The notes below the pieces were generated by a model. That model was not told the origin of the DNA and did no database searches. It saw nothing but the letters and a program-made list of their open reading frames with translations. Source: Isoetes taiwanensis (taxonomy: Eukaryota > Streptophyta > Lycopodiopsida > Isoetales > Isoetaceae). From it: a stretch of DNA of 64,000 bases. Numbering within the stretch: position 1 is the first letter of the stretch; every line of letters starts with the position of its first letter. Shown piece by piece: positions 10,074-20,796 of the stretch. Where the stretch lies: NCBI GenBank assembly GCA_021234155.1, contig JAJEKV010000269.1, positions 184,001 to 248,000 of the forward strand, written 5' to 3'. The position numbers and the translations under genes are program-made.

Positions 10074-13000
10074 TTAGTACTGATTACCTAAGATTTCCAC
10101 AACCCAATTTATGTCATATTGGGCTTGCTTGATGATAGCATTAGGCCAGATTATTTCTTCATTGAATATCAGGGTATTCCTTCCTTTCCACATTCTCCAA
10201 AGAAGAATGTATCTCCTCCATTCCACTGGGTTCTCAGGGAAAAGGATCTCGTCTATTTGCATATAGGCCAGTCCAGGAATATTAAGTCCTGTTTCTGCAA
10301 GCTCCAAGGTCCATTCTGCCCATAAGCAGTTTTTAAAAAGGTGTTCTTCATCTTCCTGGTCCTGCATGCATCTGACACATATATTAGAATCCGACATATT
10401 CAGCCTCCACCTTTTTCTGTTCGTGGCCAAAGCTTTATGCCAAAGCTGCCACATAAAGGCCTTAATCTTTGGATGAATTGGGCTTTTCCACATGTATTTC
10501 AAGTTCTTAGAAGCCCCATGCGGATCGATATTCCATTTTCTATGGATAGAGCTTTCTTGGTCCCTATTGAGGTACATGTATGCCGTGTTTACTCTATATC
10601 CACGAAGCCATTGATATGCCAAAGGACATCTCAGATCATGCCGGACTCTACTTGTCAACCTTTGGGTGATACTATTGAACATTTGCTTGGAATCATCTCC
10701 TAGATTTGCTATCTTTGAAATCGATAGACAAAATCATCAAGAATATCTCTTATATAAGCAATTCCATTGTTGGTCCATTGCTTGGCTAGAGTAGGGAAAT
10801 TAGTAGCCGGTGGTGTTAGGGTCATCCAAAATGAGAGAGGGACTCGAGGAAAATTGGTTGGTCTTGGGAAAGGCCTTCTTTCCATGTATACATACCCTTT
10901 ACCTTCGCCATGCCCTAATCCACTTCTTGATAATCGAGGTAATGTAGTGGGAATGGTAAATTCAAAGTAGATGCTATGGGGCATTTGCATCTTGAGATTC
11001 CTCCAACCAAAGGGGTGGCATTTTACTGATATAGTGGGAGATTAGTGTGCTCCTGGGGTGATTGATTTGATTATTGCAAGCTCTATAAAAATACTTAGCA
11101 CCCGGTCAAAGAGCTTTGTTTCTCAATATTAATAACTCCCAGACCTCCCATCTTCTTGTGCTTGCAACATTCTTCCATAGAGATAGGAATCCAGCATCTT
11201 CTGCTTGTCCCTCCTGCAATGAATCTGCCAATAATCCCTTGCATTTTAGTTAGAACCTTCTTGGGTGCCACCATAATGGAAGATTGGTAAACCTGAGAGG
11301 AGGAGATGACTGAATTTGCCAAAATGGCTCTCCCATTTTTGGAAAGAAATTTGGAATTAAGGGAGTCCACTTTTTTGTAGAATTTATCAAGTAAGTCATC
11401 CCAAAGCTCACCAGCATTAGTTCTAATAGCATATGGAATGCCTAAAATTTTAGTTTTAGTAGTGGGAGAGAGGTACATACAACCGAAATTTGTAGCTGCT
11501 TGCTCACCCTCGTGTTGATGCCTTGAAATAAGTTTAGTCTTGGTAGGGTTGATTTTGCATCCCGAACACTTACCAAAATCTTCTAGAACAGCTTGGGTGT
11601 GCTGAATGGATTGTGCTTCCAAATGAAGAAAGAGAAAAGTGTCATCTGCAAAGTGAACATTTAAGATATCTCCAGCCTCCTGGGAGGGGAGACTAAGACC
11701 TTTGATCAGATGTAAATCCTTGGCTCTCTTGAAGTGGCTGTTCAGGCCTTCCATTATAATTAGAAAGAGGAAGGGTGCAAGGGGGCATCCTTGCTTAACC
11801 CCCCTTTTAATGTCAAAAAAGGGGCTACACTCCCCATTAATGAGAACAGCAGATCTAGAGTTTGTCGAGAATAGCTTGAAAACTGAAATGACCCTATCGA
11901 GAAGCCTAGCTTCTTGCAACACCAACATAGAAAAGCCCAACTTATCGTGTCAAAGGCTTTTGTAATATCCAATTTGAGGAGACCAATTGGTGATTAGAAT
12001 CTTTGGCCCAAGAGATTCCTAAAGAAGCAAAGAACAACATTATCTAGAATGTACCGCCCCTCAAATAGGCACTTTGAGTGTTGCTGATGACCTCTTCAAG
12101 GATAGGCTTGAGTCGAAAGCGACCATGGTACCCGAAATTAACTTATAAACCACATTGGTTAGGGAAATAGGTCCAGAATCGAGAAAATGTAGTTGGGAGA
12201 TCAATCTTTGGGATGAGAGCAATCAGACTTGTGTTAATCCCCGCAGTCCAACTTCTTAGTTATCATAAATTAGCAAGGGATACAATATCCGTACCCTAAT
12301 TTCCCAAGATTTCTTGAAGAATTCAGCTGGAAGGCCATCAGGGCCTGGAGTTTTACCATTTTCCATTCCCTGAAGAACCTTCAGCATTTCCTCATAACTA
12401 AAAGGCCTAGACAGACTGTCATTCATCAGATCAGTAACTTTTTCCTGGATACACACAAAATTCTCAATATCCTCCCTACTAATATTCTCCTCGGTCCCCA
12501 TAATCTCGAGAAATGAGTTTTGGCAAGCATTCTTGAGTTGCGGATCATTGTCAATGCTATTGCCTTCCCACGTATCATTGTAGATATGATTTCTCTTAAT
12601 CCTACCCTTAGCTTTGATGAAGAAATATTTCGAATTGCTCCTCTCATCTTCTTTGAGCTCCTTAACCTTTGCTTTAATTTTCCAGCCTTTGGCAATTCTG
12701 ATCTCTTCTCTTTCTATTTGAAGTTTGATTTCATCTTTGAGTTGATCCTGGGCTACATCCAACTGGGATCTCAAATCCTGAAGATGAGCAGTGTTACTTC
12801 TATGAACTTCCTTCCCCCAAACCTTAAGCCAATTCTTGATTCTTTTGGACACCCTTACCCACCAATCCATCCATCCTGTGTTACCATTAGGTCTCCTCTC
12901 TTGAGAAACAATCTGCTGCAGATTAGGCAGAAATTCATCGAGCTCAAGAAGATTAGTATTAAGTTTGAAAAAAGAATTTCTCTTCCTTTGAGCAGTGTTT

Positions 13001-13722
13001 CCACAAATATTGATGAGCTGTGGAAAATGATCAGAAATTGTATAGTTGGTAAGATTCGTGACTCTAGTGCTATTATTCCAGAGGGCCTCACTGAGATAAA
13101 ATCTATCATGAAGGCAGCAGACAGGCTGGTCTCTGTGGTCATTCCAGCTATAGGACTGGGGGGTAACTCTGGCTAGAGAGAGGTGATGAGAGTAAAGGAG
13201 AGAGTTCCAGCCAGCAAATTCATTATCAGTCAGGGGCCTAAAATTGGCACTTCTCATATAACTATGGGTGACCATGTTAAAGTCACCTGCTAAAATACAC
13301 TCATCATAAGGAATTCTCTCTAGACTCCTATTAATAACCTCCCAAAGGCCAACTCTCTCTGGAGGGTGATGATAGGCATAGACATTGGTAAAGGCAATCC
13401 TCCTGTCACCAACTTTTCCATGAATGATTTGCCATCTCTTACTGTTATCATTTACCATCTGAATGTCATCAAAGTTAAGCCTGTTACTCCAAGCAATGGT
13501 GATTCCAGCAGAAGTGTTGTTAGCTTTGAGAGACCAGTGCTGAAAATCATCAGGAAGAACATCTTTAATAATGGAATTAATGTTGTCATCATGAATCTTG
13601 TGCTCTTGAAAGAAAATAAAATCCAGATTCATAGAACAGAGGCAAACCTTTAGTCTACCTCTTTTGATATTCGAATTGATACCTTGGATATTCCAAGTAA
13701 TACCTTTAAGACTTATATCCAT
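10074..13722 (-). pseudogene. LINE A ORF2: endonuclease, reverse transcriptase, zf-RVT (broken)
   Basis: ORF2 starts at 13722 with MDISLKGITWNIQGIN, the first block of an APE-type endonuclease; FFQEHKIHDD and LAGDFNMVTH mark later active-site blocks, and YTISDHFPQL the final one. RT begins with NGKTPGPDGLPAEFFKKSWE near 12300 and breaks near 12256. It resumes at 11972-11940 (DITKAFDTISW) and continues in the 11940-11095 frame with RGVKQGCPLAPFLF and VHFADDTFLF, the FADD catalytic box. The zf-RVT end (10682-10074) has FMWQLWHKALATN and CVRCMQDQEDEEHLFKNC. The endonuclease nicks the target and the RT copies RNA onto it. At least three frame breaks make the copy non-functional. Its start overlaps the ORF1 stop. 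Confidence 0.9.
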
Positions 13723-15440
13723 TGGAGGGAGGGGGGGGGGATCTTTCTTGGTGATCTTCTTGGGGGTCCCAGAGAATAATCTTTGAGATTTTTCTTACTC
13801 CTCTTCCTTCTGTTGTTGATAGTAGACCAGGTCATATCCTCCAGGGTGGGGGTCTTGACTCGAAAGTCAAAGTCATCTTCTGAGTCTTCCTTGCTGGTCT
13901 CCTCATAATTGCCAAAATTGTCAAGGTCAAAAGTTGAGATGCCCAGATCCATGGTTGAGATAGTCATATTAAAGGGATCAACTCTAATAACCACTTTTGA
14001 GGGGAATTGGAAAATAATACCTTTATCAGGGAAATACCTGTCTTGAGAATCACTGGTTTTGTATTCATCCCTGTCTTCCCTGATGTCCCTTGTGCTGGTG
14101 TTGCAGACAACTTTGCTACAGTTGTCTTCCATGTTCTTTGCTTTGGGCATCCAAACTTGTTTAACCTGATGGGTTTCCTCCTGTTTATGATGTGTCTCCT
14201 TCTGCTTCTGGATCTTAACTTCTTTATGATGCTCTTTAGGCTGAGAATTAGCCAGAGGCATTTTGGAATAGGAAACTTTGAGATCAAACCGCCCTCTTTC
14301 AGGGATTTTGCATGGGATACAGTCTTCCCAGTTTGAGTAAATTTTCTTTTGAATACAAACCGAGGGGAAGCTGGTTTGGGGATCGAGACATGGATAATTT
14401 CCCCGGACTACTTGCTATAGCCCTAAGGTGAGAGAGATCCAAAAGAAACCCATAGGGAGATTCAAACAGGAAATCCAGGTGGTGGTGGCTATCGTGGAGA
14501 AGTCTCCTGGAATGTAGAGAGGGTCCCATTTCATGATATAAACAGGGAAACCTGAGATAAGAGTGATTTTTCTGATAAGAATCATGGGAACATTCTTCTC
14601 TTCTTTACATATGATCTGATAGGTCTTGCTGTCCAACTTAAGGATAGATAATATAGGAACTAACAAAGTCTTGGTAATCCAATATTTGACAGTGCTAATG
14701 GGAGGACAGTTCTGAGGGAAGTGGACAAGAATTCCATGATTTCTATATTTAATATTGGCTGTGTTATCCACGATATTACCCAGATCCAGAAATTCCTCTT
14801 CTTTTTTAGAATCTTCTTTTTCAACACAATCATTAGCATCACTCACAGAATTGAAAGAATTAAGTAAAGCATTCTTGTAAGAAATACCGTTGATTTTGTC
14901 GTATTTTCCCATGATGGGGACTGAAGATTTCAAATTTTGCTTGGAGTTGGAGACCTTTGTTTTATTTTTGTCCAGGTTCTGCTCCTTAATGCTGGTACAG
15001 TTCTGGCATTCACAGTTTACGCAATCCGACGGATGGAAGTAGCCATTACTGTCAGCAATCTCGCATTTGGTGGGAACTTTGAGCGGGAGTTGATAAGTTT
15101 TATAGTCCATTTCAACTTGCTGAGGTGAAAGTATCGGGGGGCGAAGGAGGGAATCCTTTTCTTGAATCCTTTTCGAAATCTTCAATTACGTGGTCATCCG
15201 CTTCCTCCCAAATTTTCACCACGGAAAAGGAGGCTTTGGATTTCCACCCAAGATCCTCGAGTTCCTCAACCAGTTTTTTTGCTGCCCGAAGCATTTCTGT
15301 CATGGATCTCCTGAAGATCTGGTTCTTCAAGCTGCAACAATCATCTTTTGAATGCCCTGTTTTGACTCTTATGAGTTGGTATAAAAGGTTATCCATTTCC
15401 TGTATCTTCAAGCATTTGCCATGCCGGATCTCGATCATTG
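13713..15440 (-). pseudogene. LINE A ORF1: RNA-binding protein with DUF4283-like domain (broken)
   Basis: The minus-strand frames 15438-15112, 15185-14415 and 14261-13713 lie directly upstream of ORF2. The middle one reads GILVHFPQNCPPISTVKYWI and later VYIMKWDPLYIPG, which resembles the DUF4283 (RRM-like) domain of plant L1 ORF1 proteins. A cysteine cluster (CVNCECQNC) precedes it. The last frame is charged and ends QWI at 13713. ORF1 proteins bind element RNA as a chaperone. Its stop overlaps the ORF2 ATG in ATGGATATAA, suggesting termination-reinitiation. The frames do not join, so the gene is broken; the exact N-terminus is unsure. Confidence 0.7.
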
Positions 15441-16627
15441 GCTTTGCCTTCCTTGTCTTCGATTTTCCAATCTTTGCATTTCAAGTTTGCATACCAAGAT
15501 CCGCCCTTCCTTCGAACTCCCATACGATCTGGCTGCTTTGAATCTTTGTTGTTCCCTGATAATATCGAAGGCTGCTTTGAGCTCTTTCATTTTTATCCAT
15601 GCTTGATCTTTCTTGTCATCTAGGACAAAAATTTGGTCCCAACTTTGAATGATCAAAATCGGGTCAGTGTCTTTGTACTCATACGGGATCCTTGCTGTTG
15701 AGGACCCTCCCACAACCGGGTTTGCTCGTCAAGCTTTAGCTCTCATGGTGGCACAAAGAAACTAGGGGGAGAACGGAACGGAGGAGGAAGAAGAAAAAGA
15801 GGGTAAGGGGAAGCTTAAAAGAGGGGAAAGAAAGGGAAAGGCTAAAAGATCCAAGAAGTGGCAAAGGACAAAGAAAAGGGGAAGGAATAATTGGAAAGAA
15901 AGGGGGGAAAGCTACCTTGATAATGAAAGAGGGCTGCTCGTACCCTGGATGACCTGCAAGGATCTAGTCAGGGGGAGAGGGTCCCATCAATTATCAAGGA
16001 AGCAACAAAACCAAGAAAAAGGAAGAAAAGAAACTAGAGGATAAAGAAAAAGAAAAGAATGGGAGGGGGGGAACTGAGAGAAATCGAAAACAGAAAGGGT
16101 TAATTCGCCACCCCGAACCTCCACACCACAATTCCAAGATCATCAAAGATTTCTGCAGGCTGGAGATCAAAGAAATTTGCCCAGTGATAGAGGGGATCAA
16201 TCCCGAATTCTGTAGGGACCCCTAAAAGAAAGAGATTCCTTTCAAAGTTGTTCCCCAGGGATAGGTAAGGTTGTGAGTTATGAGCCGCAACCCTGAGGGA
16301 ACCAACTCTGTCGAAACAAAGGATGCAGAGAAAAAACTTGTTGAAGAAATCAAAATCTGCTCTACAGAAACCTATTCTAGACTGATTCCTAACAGCTAAT
16401 CTGATCAAATCTTCAATGTTTTGAAGGGTGCTCTCATGGCCCTGGGGGGGGGATGATCAAACCCAGCCCTTGGAGAACAGCTTCGAGCAAAGCCTCATCC
16501 ATCAGGGTTGGGAGATGCACGGATCCCGAGGCGCGAGGAGAGAGCGCTCATATCGCCCAAGTACAAACTCCCTGTTTCCAGAAAAGCTCCCAAGTTTGGT
16601 GGACAAAATTTTTTTGGTTTACCACGG
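15441..16627 (-). other. LINE A 5' leader
   Basis: Between ORF1 and the upstream target duplication lie about 1.2 kb. The 15750-16090 part is strongly purine-rich on the plus strand, hence a pyrimidine tract on the LINE sense strand. Two minus-strand ORFs (15713-15435, 92 aa; 16408-16100, 102 aa) show no domain I recognise. They may belong to an extended ORF1 or be chance. The internal promoter of such LINEs is expected here but I cannot point to it. Confidence 0.5.
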
Positions 16628-16643
16628 ACAACATCCCAACATT
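16628..16643. repeat. Target-site duplication of LINE A, right copy
   Basis: Exact match to 9615-9630 (acaacatcccaacatt). It marks the 5' end of LINE A and shows that sequence from 16644 onward was originally contiguous with the gypsy leader at 9614. Confidence 0.93.
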
Positions 16644-17860
16644 GTTATCATAAAACCAATAATATGAAAATGCTTGATATTAAGGTAGAAAGTAAGGTTA
16701 CATTTGGCATAATGCCCAAACGAGCAAACAGAGATGAAACTTTAATTACACAAAACGGGTTATACAGGAGTGTATTCTTGGCACTGTAAGTGGATGCAGT
16801 ATCGTATGTGACCATCCCTCATTGTCCGTACTAGATTATATTTATGCCAAGCTTGGATGTTGATATCCTGATATTCGATGGTCGGGTTTATGATTAAGAG
16901 ATTGAACAAGTTATTCATCGCCCGATAAAGTTCCCATATGTGATCATCGGCATCCAGGAATGCTTCTTCATTGGTGAAGTCCCAGTAGTATCAACTTCTT
17001 CGCATTGTGCAACGCAAGTTGTGGATGGCCTTGTCCTGAAGGAGCGTGACAATTTCCCACCCTTTACTGATGTAAAGTGGCACATTCGTCCCTGTAACAG
17101 ACCCCGTAATAGATGTACAATCAATAAGTCATTCCCTATACTCAAAATTTATCAAAAAGAGAGACAACCAATATAGGAAGACCAAAATTTGTATTAGAAA
17201 TGGCAGAGGAATGCCTATACAAATAGTACATATATCGTAATGGCCGAAGGCCATACTTTATAATCCCAAAGAATTACATTCTGAACCTGGTCCTACATCC
17301 TGATCCATTGGCGTAGGAGGTGGAGGTGGGTGAGGTGTCACAGCAGAGTAACTTTGGGGCTGATGGTGCGGGCTGCGAGAGAAGCAATCTTCGGTGGATA
17401 AGAAGTGGCCAAACGGGCGGCCGCCAGGAGCTTCATGCTCATCTACGGCGCTATATCTTGCCCCAAGGCAGTCAGAGCGAAGTCCCATCGCACGAGCACA
17501 TAGGTGAAGATGCGATATGGGAGCTTCTTATGGCCTGCCAAGGTAGACAATACTGAGGCTTCACCATGATGCTTCGGCCTCTGGAGCTAGGTCCCGTGAC
17601 ATGAAAAGGACCTGTCCTTGCCAGACCAGAAAGCTGAAAGAAAGAAGCGCGCAAGGTGATTTTCCAACGCTCAAGCCCCTGGCGTGACAGAGGTAGCTAC
17701 TTCCTTGTTAAGGTCCACGGTGACCTCTTCCTCCCTGAGTTCCTGCTTTTCTTTTTTCAAATGACCCTTATTGTCATAAAGATCCTCTCCTTTGTTATCA
17801 GATTCCGAAGGGATATCCACCATATTAATATTCGGGACGTGAGGTCCCATGGCAATAAAA
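16644..17860 (-). other. Upstream continuation of the interrupted gypsy element
   Basis: By the LINE A duplication this DNA was contiguous with the gypsy gag leader. I see no tRNA primer-binding site and no terminal TG...CA pair that would fix an LTR. Short ORFs (17145-16915 minus and others) have no recognisable domain. It could be leader, LTR or an upstream coding region. Confidence 0.4.
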
Positions 17861-17865
17861 GCTTC

Positions 17866-18640
17866 CTAAGGCGGCTGAGATAGGAGGTCTTGGAGCATAA
17901 GATCTCGCAGCTTGAGGAGAGTATCAGCCGGCTCGATGGTTCCTTGATGAAACTGGAGCAACTGCTGCACTTCGATAGGGAGCTCAATCGGCGTGAAGTC
18001 GATAAAATCGTCCATGCAGTATTCGGCTAGCTCATGAAGCACATAGGGTTTCTTCTTAGTGCTAAGGTCAGCAACTACGTGGTGGGTCCACATAATAACC
18101 TCAAGCAGGAGGTATTCCTGACCCTGATGGTGGATAACTGGGAGGGCATCCAGACCAGTCAGCCGTGCCCCCTGATCTCGATGTAGAGGCATCTGTTCTG
18201 CTAACTGCCTCCACCGGACGAAGTCATCCTCTCGGATGTATTCGTCTTCCTCATCATCAGAGGGTTCAGGCACTTTGCCCTTCTCTGCTGGTAAAATTTC
18301 GTCCTCCACGTACTGATCCATGAGTATGGCCATTGCAAAAGTCACTTCAAGGTACTACTGGCCCTCATGCATCAAGACGGGTGGGTTTCTGCCCCATCTG
18401 AGCTTCCCCCCTGAGAACATCATGGGCGTAAAAGTTGCCCCCCAACATCTCCCTCACAATAGCTCTCTCGAAGTAGAGCTGGGGAGGATCCCCTAACTCA
18501 AGGAAAGCTGCGTAATCAGGGTGGGCCTGCATGTTGGTGATAAGGTCCACCCTTTGGAGTAAAAAGGGTTGCAGGAGGTCAAATGAAACTTGGGGATCCC
18601 AGTGTTCTCCGTCTTGGTACCATTTGTGCACAGACCGCAA
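17866..18640 (-). pseudogene. Unrecognised acidic ORF, two frames, upstream of gypsy gag
   Basis: Two consecutive minus-strand frames (18640-18365, 91 aa; 18345-17866, 159 aa) join with one frameshift near 18355. The first reads YQDGEHWDPQVSFDLLQPFL and LELGDPPQLYFERAIVREML. The second has an acidic patch (EPSDDEEDEYIREDDFVRW), then LLLEVIMWTHHVVADLS and a leucine-rich end, TLLKLRDLMLQDLLS. Composition and length look protein-coding, but I recognise no family. It may be an extra ORF of the gypsy element, a gag of another element, or captured host sequence. No membrane segment or signal peptide is seen. Confidence 0.4.
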
Positions 18641-18776
18641 TTACTAGGTTTAAGGGTTCTAGCTAGAAACATCTCTAGTTCTAGGAAGCTTTTAGGTCTC
18701 TACCCTCCCCTTAACCCCCAATACCCGGAAGGAGCAGAAAGAGAGAATATAAGCACAATTAAAGTATCTATCATCA

Positions 18777-20135
18777 TTATAGTAACATATAAAAGAGAAT
18801 TTAGACATTCCATCTACTCAAAGAAGTGTTAGCAGAAGCACAAGCTATTTAAGGACTAGCCAGTGGAGCCATTATCGCGAAAGGCCTCCATCCTTCAAGT
18901 CTAGTCAAAACAGTGGATGGCTCCTCCTTCCCCCACTCTTTCCCAATCGATTTTGGGGCAGAAATGGGGACAGGCCCTAGTTTCCCTTCCCAATTTGGCA
19001 AGTCCCACTTGGCAATCGATTTGGGCCATGGCACTCCCTTATTGGTTTACTTAAGCTAATTATAACCTAATTGTCAAATTAGGTTATTTATTCACTAATA
19101 TCTCTAGTATAGCTAATAAAATTGCTTTTAGGTTAACCCAAGTTATTTCCTATTGATTCTTAAGGGTCTAATTATATATTGGTGATGTGTCATAGTATGC
19201 ATATGTATGCCGTATAAATACATGGAACGTCACATTAACTAGGAAGAGTGCCCAACATTGCTGGGCGTAAGCTGAGAACCTATAAATGATACAATGTAGT
19301 AATGAAAGAAGAGAGTATGAATAGCCCAAAGTACTAAATTGTTAAAGTACTATTTTTTCTTTTCCTTTCGTCGTTTTACCTACATATTTCCCGTTTTCCT
19401 TTGTTTTTTCTCATTTTCCTTACATGCTTTCTTTTCTTCTTTTTTATTTTTTTATTTTTTTCACTTTCCATTTTCTTGATGAACATTTTCCCTTCTCTTT
19501 TCCTCCTTTACCTCTTCCCCTTTTCAATGTGTTGCTTTCCTTTTTCTTCCCCTTTTCCCCCTTTATTTTCTTTTCACTTCCCTTTTTCCATGCCTCTCAA
19601 CATATTTTTCCTCCTCTTTTTTTCATGTATTCATTTTCCTCTTTTTCCCGCCCTTTCCCTCTTCCCCTTTTTTTCTTTTCCTTTTTTCCACTCTCTTTTT
19701 TACTTCCCTTTTCCCCTTTCTTCACTCTTTTCCATTTTTTCGTGCCCTTCCCCCTTCCTTTTTTCTGTTTTCCTCTTTCCATTTTCCTCATGCCTTTTTT
19801 CCTAGGTTCCATTTCACCCTCCCCTTTTCTTTCTCCTTTCCCTTTCCCTTTGTCCCTTCCCTTCTCTCCATCCTTTTCATATTCTCCTATTTCCCTTTCG
19901 GGTCCCTCATCTTTTCCTTCCCTTTTCCTCTCCTCTCCACCCTCTTTACCCTTGCCCTTTCCCGGTGCCATTTACCCTTCCTTTTTCTGGTGACTTTTTC
20001 TTTCCCTTTCCCTTTCCCTTTTTCTTTCTTTTTTTCCAATGCCCTTATTTCTTTCCCTTTTCCCATGCTTTTTTTTATTTCTGTCTTCCACTTTTTCCCA
20101 TTCCCCTTTCCCTCTTCCCCTTTTTTCTCGTGCTT
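18777..20135 (+). repeat. Long repeat with terminal pyrimidine tract, copy 1
   Basis: From 18777 (atagtaacatataaaagaga) this sequence matches 59467 onward closely. A unique first part (18777-19340) contains a TATA-like ccgtataaatacatggaa, followed by about 780 bases of almost pure C/T on the plus strand (19350-20135). ORFs read through the tract are artefacts of low complexity. The first part looks like a promoter-bearing LTR or non-autonomous element, but I could not define termini. Confidence 0.7.
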
Positions 20136-20138
20136 TTT

Positions 20139-20269
20139 GGGTTGCCCCTAGGGGGGCAAACCTTTGCTCATGTGGGTTTTTGGCGTATCCGAGGCATATG
20201 CTGGAATATGCCTAGGATATGCCAAAAATTGCTCCAAACTTATAGTTGGCTGTAAACTGGCAGTCGCCA
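20139..20269 (+). repeat. Dispersed repeat, copy 2
   Basis: Similar to 4090-4222 in the same orientation (gggttgccc, ggggggcaaac, ctcatgtgggtt, ctaggat.tg, taaactggc.gtcg). It follows the pyrimidine tract directly and precedes the candidate exons from 20797. Confidence 0.6.
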
Positions 20270-20796
20270 GTGTTGCTGGGTGGCCGGCGTGGAAACTGGA
20301 TAACCCGCATCGCCATGCCTCTGAACGCAGAGGACCAATCCTTCCTTTGGCATTCTTTCTCCTGCAACTTGAGCTCACCAACATTCGCACCATTATAGAA
20401 GGCTGATGCCACTGCTGCTTCGTGAAGTGCTGGTAGAGAGCAAATTTTGAAGGATAAGACAACATATACATTGAATGAGAGTCGGGTTATCTGGTCTTCA
20501 AGGTGCAATTCTAAAGTTTGGAAGGACCACTGCGATTACCGTATCCAAGCTTTTGACAACTAACATACCCTTCATGGATGGGAGCTGTAGTGCCTGATAA
20601 TTCCTATTTAGTGGATGGAAGCGCACAATATATCTTTTTTTTATGGGTATGATAAATGTGGCTACTAACCCTCTCCTTAGAAGGTCAACATCTAAGACAA
20701 AGAAGCAATCTGGCTCTCCCCCTATTTCTTAACAATGATATGTAGTTAGTTAAGTACTACTTTATTTTATGTCTTTGAATAAAATAATGTTCATAG

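Larger units (their letters stand above)
9631..16627 (-). mobile_element. LINE A: full-length L1-type LINE inserted in the gypsy leader
   Basis: On the minus strand this 7.0-kb element runs from a 5' leader (16627) through ORF1 and ORF2 to a poly(A) tail (T run from 9631). An exact 16-bp target duplication flanks it. Content and order (nucleic-acid-binding ORF1, ORF2 with endonuclease, reverse transcriptase and a cysteine/histidine tail) are those of plant L1 elements. The coding parts have stops and frameshifts, but the ends are intact, so this looks like a complete retrotransposition product that has since decayed, or that was copied from a defective source. Confidence 0.93.

Noticed and set aside
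12520-13653. Plus-strand ORFs of 218 and 95 codons inside LINE A
   Set aside because: They are complements of the LINE A endonuclease, which has clear conserved blocks on the minus strand.
19401-20255. Long ORFs of F, L, P and S on the plus strand and K, E and R on the minus strand
   Set aside because: They are read-through of a pyrimidine tract, and all frames are open in such sequence. The same applies at 26429-26937 and 60259-61127.
4090-20269. The two 130-bp repeats as LTRs of the gypsy element
   Set aside because: CNX1 exons lie between the left copy and the integrase end, and the right copy is separated by an unrelated pyrimidine repeat. No TG...CA ends were seen.
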